Below, in pieces: positions 17,816 to 25,222 of a stretch of 64,000 bases of DNA. The notes under the pieces were generated by a model that had not been told where the DNA came from, did not search any database, and worked only from the letters and a program-made list of their open reading frames with translations. This DNA comes from UBA11090 sp035560555. Lineage in GTDB: Bacteria > Spirochaetota > Spirochaetia > Treponematales > Rectinemataceae. A program made the position numbers and the translations under genes. Every line of letters begins with the position of its first letter. Positions within the stretch are counted from its first letter, which is position 1. The stretch is taken from NCBI GenBank assembly GCA_035560555.1, contig DATMZF010000057.1, positions 1 to 64,000 on the forward strand, read 5' to 3'.

Positions 17816-17865
17816 GCGGCTGGGGAGCGCTCGGCGTTCGCCAGCCGCTTTCGCACCGGAAGCGG
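17816..17865 (+). promoter_or_regulatory. Intercistronic hairpins between aglE and aglF
   Basis: GCGGCTGG (17816-17823) pairs with CCAGCCGC (17841-17848). CCGCTT (17845-17850) pairs with AAGCGG (17860-17865). The two stems overlap by four bases, so only one can form fully. A stem after a receptor gene typically protects the upstream mRNA and lowers permease yield. Confidence 0.5.
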
Positions 17866-17883
17866 CGCTATGGAGGAATTACC

Positions 17884-18966
17884 ATGCCACAAAAACAGCG
17901 GTTCCTGCCACGATACGTCAGGCTCATCCTTCTGTTGGCGGCGGCGACGGCTTTTCTGTATTTCGGGTACAGTTTCCTAAGGACATGGCAAGGCTCCAAG
18001 GTTCTTCTCACGGTATTCGCCGTCCTCTGGGGCGTCGGGTCGGCTGGGCTTCTCTATTTCGTTCTCAACGCGATCGCCGAGACTCTTCCGCGAAGCATAA
18101 GGTCCCTTGCCACCGCTTTCGTGTTTGCGGGACCCGCGTTGTTCCTGCTCGCTTGGTTCCTCGTGGTTCCCACCCTGCGCACGCTTTGGCTTAGTTTCTT
18201 CGATGAGACAAGCGTGACATTCGTGGGTCTGAAGAATTACCTCTTCGCTTTCACGGATCCCGCCATGCTTGAAGCGTTCAGGAACAATCTGCTCTGGCTC
18301 GTCTTCGGGACCGCGGCGAGCGTTGGCGCCGGTCTCGTTATCGCCGTGCTGGCGGACAAATCGAAGGGAGAAAACATCGTCAAAGCCCTTATCTTCATGC
18401 CCATGGCCATCAGTTTCGTTGGCGCGGGCGTCATCTGGAAATTTATGTACGCCTACAAGGGCGAAGGAACCGGAATCGCCGAAATCGGGCTCCTCAACGT
18501 CATCGTGCAACTTCTCGGCGGAACTGCCCAGGCTTGGCTCCTCACCCCTTTCTGGAACAATTTCTTTTTGATTGTCATCATGGTGTGGCTGCAGACAGGC
18601 TACGCGATGGTCATCATCTCTTCGGCGATCAAAGGCATACCTGTCGAAATCATCGAGGCTGCCAGGGTCGATGGCGCGAACGCAACCGCGATTTTCTTCA
18701 GGGTGGTAATTCCTTCGATATCGGGAACCCTTTTGACGGTCACGACGACGATCATGATCTTCAGTTTGAAGCTCTTCGATATCGTGCGCGTCATGACAGG
18801 GGGCAACTATGGCACCAATGTCATAGCCAACGAATTCTATCTGCGCCAATTCACCTATGGACAGACAGGCCAGGCTTCGGCTATCGCCATCGTCTTGCTC
18901 GTGGCGATAGCTCCGGTCCTCATCTATAATCTCCGCGGCTTCCGCGACAGGAAGGCATTCAAATGA
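17884..18966 (+). CDS. aglF: Alpha-glucoside ABC permease AglF-like
   Basis: A 360-residue inner-membrane permease. Two hydrophobic segments (about 12-30 and 38-60) precede the usual six-TM core. The EAA loop is EAARVDGANATAIFFRVVIP. The extra N-terminal helices and the LWLVFGTAASVGAGLVIAVL region fit AglF. The start is the ATG behind GGAGGA; a longer frame upstream is not supported. It overlaps aglG by four bases (ATGA). Confidence 0.85.
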   Translation: MPQKQRFLPRYVRLILLLAAATAFLYFGYSFLRTWQGSKVLLTVFAVLWGVGSAGLLYFVLNAIAETLPRSIRSLATAFVFAGPALFLLAWFLVVPTLRTLWLSFFDETSVTFVGLKNYLFAFTDPAMLEAFRNNLLWLVFGTAASVGAGLVIAVLADKSKGENIVKALIFMPMAISFVGAGVIWKFMYAYKGEGTGIAEIGLLNVIVQLLGGTAQAWLLTPFWNNFFLIVIMVWLQTGYAMVIISSAIKGIPVEIIEAARVDGANATAIFFRVVIPSISGTLLTVTTTIMIFSLKLFDIVRVMTGGNYGTNVIANEFYLRQFTYGQTGQASAIAIVLLVAIAPVLIYNLRGFRDRKAFK

Positions 18967-20075
18967 AGAACTCCTCCGCTGCGGCGAGAAAAAAAGGAAA
19001 CGGTCCTCGCCGCGTCCTTTTGCATATCGTGCTTATTCTCGTCGTGCTCGTCTGGTCCGTGCCGACCTTTGGCGTGCTTGTCACGAGTTTCCGCGACTCT
19101 AGAGATATCTTTTCCTCGGGCTGGTGGACGATTTTCCCGCATAAAGCCTGGGTGAAAACCGGCGAAATGGCGATCGACGACAAGATTTCACTCGACGATC
19201 AGATCATCCTGGAGGGGAAAGGAGCCACCTTCGCGCAGTGGCGGGAAGGCATTCAGACGTCGAAAAACCATATGCTGAAATGGTATGGCAACAAACGTAC
19301 CCGCCTGGTCGAAACCTTCGAGCGCAAGTGGGTAGGGTTTTCGGTAAACCTGACGCTAAAAAACTACAAGAATGTGCTCTCGGCAGGCGAAATCACATTC
19401 AAAGACGCAGAAGGCAAAGAGATATCCCGAATGGGACAGAATTTTGTCGATGCCGTGCTAAATTCACTCGCGGTGACTATACCCTCGACGTGTATTCCTA
19501 TTCTTATAGCCGCCTTCGCCGCCTATGCTTTCGCGTGGATGGAATTCCCCGGCCGAAAAAGCCTCTTCATCATAGTCGTCGCCCTTCTTGTCGTGCCGCT
19601 GCAGATCGCGCTCATCCCGGTGCTAAGGGATTTCACTCGCCTTGATCTGAACGGAAGTTTCCTCGGTATGTGGCTCGCGCATACGGGTTTTGGACTGCCG
19701 CTGGCCGTCTATCTGCTCTTCAACTACATCAGTCAGCTGCCGCGCGATATATTCGAGTCGGCTTTCATCGATGGAGCCACGCCTTTCGAGGTCTTCGTAA
19801 AGCTCGTCCTTCCCTTGTCGGTGCCCGCTCTCGCGAGTTTCGCGATATTCCAGTTCCTCTGGGTTTGGAACGACTACTTGGTGGCCCTGATATTCCTAGG
19901 GGATAAAAATAGAGTCGTGACCTCCGCGCTCGCCGCGATGGTCGGTGAAAAGGGCCAAGATTGGCACCTTCTCACCTCGGGCGCTTTCCTGAGCATGATA
20001 CTACCGCTGATCGTGTTTTTCTCATTGCAGCGTTATTTTGTGCGTGGACTTATGGCGGGGTCGGTCAAGGGATAA
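18963..20075 (+). CDS. aglG: Alpha-glucoside ABC permease AglG-like
   Basis: A 370-residue permease. TM1 ends in VPTFGVLVTSFRDSRD and is followed by SGWWTIFP and a periplasmic insert of about 100 residues, as in AglG. The core (IPILIAAFAAYAFAWMEFPG, ASFAIFQFLWVWNDYLVAL) and the EAA loop ESAFIDGATPFEVFVKLVLP strongly match that family. No ATPase gene follows, although rhizobial agl loci carry aglK. Its 3' end overlaps the convergent FemAB-like gene by 11 bases. Confidence 0.88.
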   Translation: MKNSSAAARKKGNGPRRVLLHIVLILVVLVWSVPTFGVLVTSFRDSRDIFSSGWWTIFPHKAWVKTGEMAIDDKISLDDQIILEGKGATFAQWREGIQTSKNHMLKWYGNKRTRLVETFERKWVGFSVNLTLKNYKNVLSAGEITFKDAEGKEISRMGQNFVDAVLNSLAVTIPSTCIPILIAAFAAYAFAWMEFPGRKSLFIIVVALLVVPLQIALIPVLRDFTRLDLNGSFLGMWLAHTGFGLPLAVYLLFNYISQLPRDIFESAFIDGATPFEVFVKLVLPLSVPALASFAIFQFLWVWNDYLVALIFLGDKNRVVTSALAAMVGEKGQDWHLLTSGAFLSMILPLIVFFSLQRYFVRGLMAGSVKG

Positions 20076-21162
20076 TTCCGCGCTGGCGGACATGAAAGCT
20101 ACCCGCTGTCGATTCCCGGGTCAGATACATTTCATAGGCTTTTTCATCGTAGGGGTAATCCCAGGAGCCCTGGCGGTGAAGCATAGAGCCGCCGAATCCG
20201 CTCTTGAAAACGAAGAGCCCGTACATCGGATGATCGGGATCGGGGCGAGGCGCCACGCCGAACAGGTCGTAGCTCGCGCACCCTTCCCGCCTGGCCAGCC
20301 CCATGGCGGCCCATTGCAGCGCATAGGGCGCCATCAGGTTCCTCTCTTCCCCCGACGAAGCGCCGTACAGATAGGTGGCCCTGTCGGCCGACATGGAGAG
20401 GAACATCGCGGCCAGGGGTTTTTCGTCCCTCTCCGCTATGAGGAGCCTTATCTTGGTATCGGTATTCTCGCCCCGCGAAAGAGCCAGGAAGAAGCGCTCC
20501 TCATGGGGAACGATGCCGTTTCGGCGGGCTGTGGCGGAATAGAGTCTCTGCCAGAGCCCCATGTCGGCCAGGCTTCCTTCCCGCACCGACACGCCTTTTT
20601 TCGCCGAGAGACGAATATTGTAGCGAGTCTTGGGCTTCATCCTGGCCAGGAGAATCGATTCGCCGTCCCGCAGATCCACGAGGATTGTGTCGGGAGGGAG
20701 AATATCGCTAGGGGGTTTGCGCAGGCCCATGTCGGGCACGCCCCAATTCATCCTGAGTTCAGCCAGACGCGTTTCTGGCGGACCGAGCCAGTAGCCGGCG
20801 CTGTCGTAACGGTCCTCTTCCTCGGCATAGGGGGAAGTCCAGGGCAGATCCCAGCGCACGAAGAGGCAGCCCGGTCCCAGGTACCGGCAGAGTTCGGAGG
20901 ACAGGGCGGAGAGGTAGAGGCCCCGATTATCGTCGTCCGGGAGCTTTTCGGGGCCGAAGGGGGAATAGGCGATGCTCCTGCCTCCACCCACGTCGCGCAG
21001 GAGGATGAGGACATCGCCGGAGGGCGAACCGTCGGCTTTTATATCGAAGGCGAGAACTTTCCAGCCGAGGCTTTTCTTGACCCTGCTCCAGAATGTCGTT
21101 TGCTGAACGAGCCGGGTGGCCATGAGGGCGTTGACCGGCTTGGGAAGGACCTGGACGTCCAC
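20065..21162 (-). CDS. FemAB-like aminoacyltransferase (GNAT-fold peptidoglycan bridge family)
   Basis: 365 residues with two GNAT-like halves. Typical FemAB wording includes QQTTFWSRVKKSLGWKV near the start, TRYNIRLSAKKGVSVREG in the centre, and LYGASSGEERNLMAPYALQW followed by YDLFGVAP. Family members transfer an amino acid from tRNA to lipid II side chains. GTG start with GGAG upstream. It overlaps the 3' end of aglG tail to tail. A more remote GNAT function is possible. Confidence 0.8.
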   Translation of the reverse strand: MDVQVLPKPVNALMATRLVQQTTFWSRVKKSLGWKVLAFDIKADGSPSGDVLILLRDVGGGRSIAYSPFGPEKLPDDDNRGLYLSALSSELCRYLGPGCLFVRWDLPWTSPYAEEEDRYDSAGYWLGPPETRLAELRMNWGVPDMGLRKPPSDILPPDTILVDLRDGESILLARMKPKTRYNIRLSAKKGVSVREGSLADMGLWQRLYSATARRNGIVPHEERFFLALSRGENTDTKIRLLIAERDEKPLAAMFLSMSADRATYLYGASSGEERNLMAPYALQWAAMGLARREGCASYDLFGVAPRPDPDHPMYGLFVFKSGFGGSMLHRQGSWDYPYDEKAYEMYLTRESTAGSFHVRQRGIIP

Positions 21163-21285
21163 GGGGCGTCTCCAAAAATATTGTAGGTTCCGGAAAAATG
21201 CTTTTGCCGCGCTTTTCCCGAAACCTCAATTAAAAAGTACAGGAAATGATCGGAGAGGGCAAGAGCGCCGCTGAGGAATCAACAA

Positions 21286-21305
21286 CCCCGCGGAAAGCCG
21301 CGGGG
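21286..21305 (-). terminator. Hairpin after the GntR/ABC operon
   Basis: CCCCGCGG (21286-21293) and CCGCGGGG (21298-21305) form a perfect eight-pair stem with an AAAG loop, 20 bases past the last stop. The downstream tail is only moderately U-rich. Confidence 0.5.
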
Positions 21306-21324
21306 CATATAACCCATTGGCGGA

Positions 21325-21420
21325 TCAGGCTATCGTCGTGCCGGCGATGATCGCCGCCGCGACGATGAGAACGAGCGCCGCTATGCCGAAAATCAATAGA
21401 AGCCTGGAGCTTGTTTTCAT
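21325..21420 (-). CDS. 31-residue single-pass membrane peptide
   Basis: ATG to stop gives 31 residues: a basic N-terminus (MKTSSR) and one long hydrophobic helix. The start overlaps the stop of the GntR gene (ATGA), so it is translationally coupled. It is the last gene of the ABC-GntR operon and is followed by a terminator. Its setting suggests a small subunit or regulator of the ABC system. No family is recognised. Confidence 0.6.
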   Translation of the reverse strand: MKTSSRLLLIFGIAALVLIVAAAIIAGTTIA

Positions 21421-21848
21421 GCTATTCCATCCTTGTCGTCGGCCGCGGGGGTCATGGGGGCCATGGAGGCCGCGGCGGCCATAGTGGCGGCGGCGGCGAG
21501 GCCGGTCCACCGCGATTCAATTTCCTCGAACGTTATCTCGAGGTCCGCCATCGATCTGAAAAAACGCGGCAGCTCCTCGTCGAGGAAGCGGGCGCGCTTG
21601 ATCTCCCTGGCTTTGCGCGCGCCCATTTCGGACACGTAATAACCGGTACCCCGCTCGACGCGGGCGATTCCCGATTCGGCTAGCGATTGCAGGGCGCGGG
21701 CGGCGGTGTTGGGGTTCACCTCGAGCGAAGAGGCGATGTCCCTCGCCGAAGGCAGTCTCTCCCCTGCGGGTATCCTGCCCGCCACGATGTCGTCGGCAAA
21801 AAGCTCGGCGATCTGGGCGAAGATCGGTTTCTCGTCATTGAACCTCAT
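21417..21848 (-). CDS. GntR-family regulator, YtrA type
   Basis: A 143-residue short GntR protein with winged HTH (PIFAQIAELFADDIVAGRIP, RLPSARDIASSLEVNPNTAARALQSL) and no large effector domain, the YtrA layout. The C-terminus is alanine/methionine-rich. YtrA-type repressors usually control the ABC exporter they are encoded with. The gene overlaps the permease by 14 bases and the small peptide by four. Its likely target is the palindrome at 23596-23621. Confidence 0.88.
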   Translation of the reverse strand: MRFNDEKPIFAQIAELFADDIVAGRIPAGERLPSARDIASSLEVNPNTAARALQSLAESGIARVERGTGYYVSEMGARKAREIKRARFLDEELPRFFRSMADLEITFEEIESRWTGLAAAATMAAAASMAPMTPAADDKDGIA

Positions 21849-22632
21849 CGCGCGCTTCCTTTTCCGCGACGCGGAAATAGCCGTAGAGGAGGGCGAAAAG
21901 CGGGACGAAGGCGTAACGGACGATATTGAGCAGCGCGTCGAGGGCGGGCGAAGCGTTCATCGATATGTCGCCGCTAATATTCCAGCCGCCGTCGGACATC
22001 CTGACAAAGGGAACGGGCAGCCCTTGGATATTCCTCACGCCGATGAAGGCGACAAAGAGAAGTCCTGAGGCGACGAGGACGGTGACGATGACGATGCCGA
22101 GTGTCTTGATCAGCGCCCTCTTCCTGAACGTGGCCGATCCGGCGGCGAGCACGAGGGCTCCCGTCGCGAAATCGATCCATCCCTTGACGCCAAAGGCCTG
22201 GATGGGATTTAGGATTCTTCCGCCCTGCCCTCCGGCGATCAGCTCGATGAGGGAGAGGATGGCCGAAAGTCCGGTGGCCGCGACCGCCGCGGCGACGGGG
22301 AGGAGCACTAGATAGGAAACCAGGGCGGCGGCGTACTTCTCGAGGCTTGTGGCGGGAAGAAGGAGCCAGTCGGTGCCCGAACGCCCGTCGTGCATACCCT
22401 TGAACGCGGAACCCGCCAGAATGAGTCCCGCGAGGCTTATCGTGAAAGTCCAGGACTGGCCGTCGGGATCATTCATGACAGCCTTTCCGACAATGAGAAT
22501 GGACAGAAGATTGATGCCCGCCAGGATTCCGGCGACGATGGCGATGGACGGAAAATCCTCAAAGGCGCGATTCCTCACGAGGAGGGCCAACCTCTCAAAG
22601 CTGAATGTTTTTTTCAACGTCGCGTTGGTCAT
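21835..22632 (-). CDS. ABC transporter permease subunit
   Basis: A 265-residue protein with about six hydrophobic segments and no extracytoplasmic domain. It overlaps the ATPase gene by four bases, so they form one complex. The layout resembles YtrC/D-like or ABC-2 exporters responding to envelope stress or cell-wall-active compounds. The substrate is unknown. Confidence 0.75.
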   Translation of the reverse strand: MTNATLKKTFSFERLALLVRNRAFEDFPSIAIVAGILAGINLLSILIVGKAVMNDPDGQSWTFTISLAGLILAGSAFKGMHDGRSGTDWLLLPATSLEKYAAALVSYLVLLPVAAAVAATGLSAILSLIELIAGGQGGRILNPIQAFGVKGWIDFATGALVLAAGSATFRKRALIKTLGIVIVTVLVASGLLFVAFIGVRNIQGLPVPFVRMSDGGWNISGDISMNASPALDALLNIVRYAFVPLFALLYGYFRVAEKEARDEVQ

Positions 22633-23588
22633 TTCGAGGCCTCCTCGGCGTATTCTTTCGCCGCGCCGGAAGGGGTCTGATCCGCCGTTCGGGCCGCGTC
22701 AGCCGCCTGCGCGGCATCAGCGGGATCGAAGGGCCGCAGCGCTTCGCCGCGGAGGGCGGCTTCGAGACGCCGCGGCGCGGCGATCGCCGCGTTGAACACG
22801 AGTTCGAGATCGGCGGTCTGGATTTCGCCGGAACCGGAATCCTCGGCGGAACGCTTGAGGAGGACCGAATAGCCCACCCTGTCCTTTTCGGCGTAGATGA
22901 CATCGGGACCCAGCTCCCGCACATGGCCGGAACCTAGTCTCGCGGCCATCATTTCCGAGCCGAGGCTGAAGAGTATCTTCCCTCCATGGACGATGACAGC
23001 GGGGTCGATCAGGCGCTCGAGGTCGCGGACCTGGTGGGTGGAAACGACGATGATCCTGTCAGCGTCGGCCGAGGACGCGAGGGCGCGCCTGAATTGGGAT
23101 TTGGAGGGGATATCGAGACCGTTCGTCGGCTCGTCGAGAAGAATGAGCCGGGAACCGCTCGAAAGGGCGGCGGCGAGGGCGAATTTTTTCCGCTGGCCGT
23201 AGGAATACCGGGTGAGCAGCTTGTCATCGTCCAGCGCGAATTCGCGGGACAGCTCGAGGAAGGCTTTCCGGTTGAACGCCGGGCGGAACACCGCGTGGCG
23301 TTCCAGCCAGGCCGAGGGCTTTATGGCCGGCAGCCAGGGGTCCTCGGGGACGAAGACCGTGTCGGCTAGAAAAGCCGCTTCCCTCCGCCGGGGCTCGGCG
23401 CCGAAGACGCTGATCGAGCCCGACTGAGGGCTGAGGGCGCCGGCGAGAAGCTTCAGCAAACTCGTCTTGCCGGCCCCGTTAAGGCCCAGGAGGCCAAATA
23501 CCGTTCCCGGTTCGAGCCTCAGATCGAGACCCTCGAAGAGCGGTCTCTTCCCATACCCGAAGGTCATGGATTCAATCTTTACCATCAC
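22629..23588 (-). CDS. ABC transporter ATP-binding protein
   Basis: 319 residues. Walker A is GLNGAGKTSLLKLL, signature YSYGQRKKFALAAALSS, Walker B RLILLDEPTNGLD, with a switch His in VVSTHQVRDLE. The C-terminal 90 residues form an extension ending in an Ala/Glu/Thr-rich tail. First gene of the GntR/ABC operon. AGGAG lies just before the ATG. Confidence 0.9.
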   Translation of the reverse strand: MMVKIESMTFGYGKRPLFEGLDLRLEPGTVFGLLGLNGAGKTSLLKLLAGALSPQSGSISVFGAEPRRREAAFLADTVFVPEDPWLPAIKPSAWLERHAVFRPAFNRKAFLELSREFALDDDKLLTRYSYGQRKKFALAAALSSGSRLILLDEPTNGLDIPSKSQFRRALASSADADRIIVVSTHQVRDLERLIDPAVIVHGGKILFSLGSEMMAARLGSGHVRELGPDVIYAEKDRVGYSVLLKRSAEDSGSGEIQTADLELVFNAAIAAPRRLEAALRGEALRPFDPADAAQAADAARTADQTPSGAAKEYAEEASK

Positions 23589-23595
23589 ACACTCC

Positions 23596-23644
23596 TAGTG
23601 TATTAGATATCTAGTACACTAATAAAGTCTGTGAAATTTGTCAA
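23596..23644 (-). promoter_or_regulatory. Promoter and 26-bp GntR operator of the ABC operon
   Basis: Reading leftward, a perfect TTGACA (23644-23639) is followed 17 bases later by a weak -10 lying inside a 26-bp palindrome (23596-23621). Its arms are TAGTGTA and TACACTA and its core is TAGATATCTA. Only one symmetric pair is mismatched. The -35 overlaps the end of the upstream gene. Dimeric YtrA-type GntR proteins bind such sites, and occupancy would block the promoter. Confidence 0.65.
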
Positions 23645-24018
23645 GTATCGGATTCTCCGGAAATAGCGATTTCGATAGCCTTGAGAAGCACCATGCTTGA
23701 ACCGGTGGCTCCCGACACGACATCCACCGCGAGGGTCTGCTTTTCGACGACGCGGTCGACCACCGCTTCGCCCTTCTTTCCGACGGGACCGCAGTCGTGG
23801 CTGAGGATTTTTATGGCATCGATCCGTCCGGCGCTCAGCGTGACCGCGACCGTGGCTTTGACGAGGCCGCCGTCGTAGCCGCCGGTATAGACGCCATTGG
23901 CCTTGGCCGAGATATCCGGCATCACCGCCACGGGCACGGGATCCATGGCGCAGGAAAAAACCGACCCAAGCGAAACCAGCGCGATGGCTACGAGGTACAG
24001 ATTCGCCTTAGGCTTCAT
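23641..24018 (-). CDS. FMN-binding domain lipoprotein
   Basis: 125 residues. The lipoprotein signal peptide has VFSC as lipobox. The rest is a compact FMN-binding domain: NGVYTGGYDGGLVKATVAVTL and the attachment motif VVSGATGSS, where the Thr would carry FMN through a phosphoester added by ApbE. It is likely an extracytoplasmic electron carrier. It overlaps the flavodoxin-like gene by 11 bases, so a two-step flavin electron path is plausible. Confidence 0.85.
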   Translation of the reverse strand: MKPKANLYLVAIALVSLGSVFSCAMDPVPVAVMPDISAKANGVYTGGYDGGLVKATVAVTLSAGRIDAIKILSHDCGPVGKKGEAVVDRVVEKQTLAVDVVSGATGSSMVLLKAIEIAISGESDT

Positions 24019-24490
24019 CGCGGAGCCTCCTTCCGAATTCCGTCGCGGCGGCGAGATCGAGTTCGACCGCGGCCTGCCCCTGTTTGGCCGAAGCCTTCGA
24101 CACCATCTTCGTTATGAAACGCTCGGCGAAACCCAGCTTCGCCGGATCGACGCGTCCGCCAAAACATCGGATGCCGCCGATTTTATCGGCGAGAGCGGCC
24201 GGCAGGGCTGCCTTCACCACCCCGACATAGTCGTTCGGCATCATGCCCAGCGCGAAGGCATAGAGCCTCGGGCCGGAAAGCTCTCCCTGTCGCTCGAGGG
24301 CGAGGGCGCCGAGCGCTTTCGACCATTGGCCGAAATAGACCGGGGCGCCCAGCACGACCTTGTCGTAGCCGGCGAGCGATGCCGGGCAGGACGCCAGCGG
24401 AACGGCGGTTCCGCCCGAAGCCGAGGCTATCGCCCTAGCCACCTCGGCCGTCGTTCCATGTTTCGTGTCATACAGGACCAATAGTTTCAT
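24008..24490 (-). CDS. Flavodoxin-domain protein (HemG/flavodoxin_5-like)
   Basis: 160 residues. The N-terminal FMN-phosphate loop is LYDTKHGTTAEVARAI, and the flavin-flanking loop is VLGAPVYFGQWSKAL. It resembles menaquinone-dependent protoporphyrinogen oxidase-type flavodoxins but has no haem-gene neighbours. It overlaps tetR (ATGA) and the FMN-lipoprotein gene, so the three are one transcription unit. Confidence 0.85.
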   Translation of the reverse strand: MKLLVLYDTKHGTTAEVARAIASASGGTAVPLASCPASLAGYDKVVLGAPVYFGQWSKALGALALERQGELSGPRLYAFALGMMPNDYVGVVKAALPAALADKIGGIRCFGGRVDPAKLGFAERFITKMVSKASAKQGQAAVELDLAAATEFGRRLRDEA

Positions 24491-25131
24491 CGTCCTTTCT
24501 CCTTGGCCGCGTCGCGGCTATCTTCCTCAGCCCTTTCGGGCCTGAGGCTGCGGGATATCATTATCCCCGCGTTTACGATCAGTTTTTCCCTGTGCTGGGG
24601 CGGAATTTCCGGCTCCAGGACAAGGCGGGCGGCGATGCCGAATACCCACATCCAGAGCACCTGCGCCAAAAGTTCCGGATCTCCCTTCGCCACGGAGCCA
24701 TCGGCCATTCCTTCCACCAGTTTCGCCACGAGGATCTGGAAGGTCTCTCGTTTTGCCGAGACGCCCGGCGAAAGAGAGTTGACCTGGCGAGCCGCCGGCC
24801 CCGCGTCGCGCAGGGCCAAAGCCCTGAACATGGCGGGATCGGACAACGCCCACTCCACGTAACCTCTCAGCGACTTCCGGAAAAAATCCTCGGTGGAGGA
24901 AGCGGACTCCGCGATCGATTCCAGCGTCGCGACGATGCCCGAATAGCCTTCGCCCACGACGGCCAGGATGAGCGCTTCCTTGTTCTTGTAGTGGCGATAT
25001 ATAGCCGCCTGGCTCAAGCCCACCGCTTTGCCGAGTTTCCTCATCGAGAGGGCTTCCATTCCTTCTTCGGAAATGATCTTCTTGGCAGCCTCGCGAATTC
25101 GCTGGCTCGTGCCCTTTTCCGCTTCAAGCAT
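24487..25131 (-). CDS. TetR-family transcriptional regulator
   Basis: 214 residues. N-terminal HTH (ISEEGMEALSMRKLGKAVGLSQAAIYRHYKNK) with a helical ligand domain. I use the ATG at 25131 (MLEAEKG), which has AAAGGGGA upstream, rather than an in-frame start at 25173 that would lie inside the operator. It leads the flavodoxin/FMN-lipoprotein operon and probably autoregulates it. Confidence 0.88.
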   Translation of the reverse strand: MLEAEKGTSQRIREAAKKIISEEGMEALSMRKLGKAVGLSQAAIYRHYKNKEALILAVVGEGYSGIVATLESIAESASSTEDFFRKSLRGYVEWALSDPAMFRALALRDAGPAARQVNSLSPGVSAKRETFQILVAKLVEGMADGSVAKGDPELLAQVLWMWVFGIAARLVLEPEIPPQHREKLIVNAGIMISRSLRPERAEEDSRDAAKEKGR

Positions 25132-25154
25132 GGGGTCCCCTTTTGCCGTCAGGC

Positions 25155-25173
25155 ATGTTAACACTGTTAACAT
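25155..25173. promoter_or_regulatory. TetR operator palindrome
   Basis: ATGTTAACA and TGTTAACAT flank one central base in a perfect 19-bp palindrome, 24 bases before the tetR start. Size and position suit a TetR dimer. Confidence 0.65.
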
Positions 25174-25222
25174 ACAGAATTTCAGGTTTTGTGTATAGGG
25201 GTATCGGTATAAATAGGACTAT

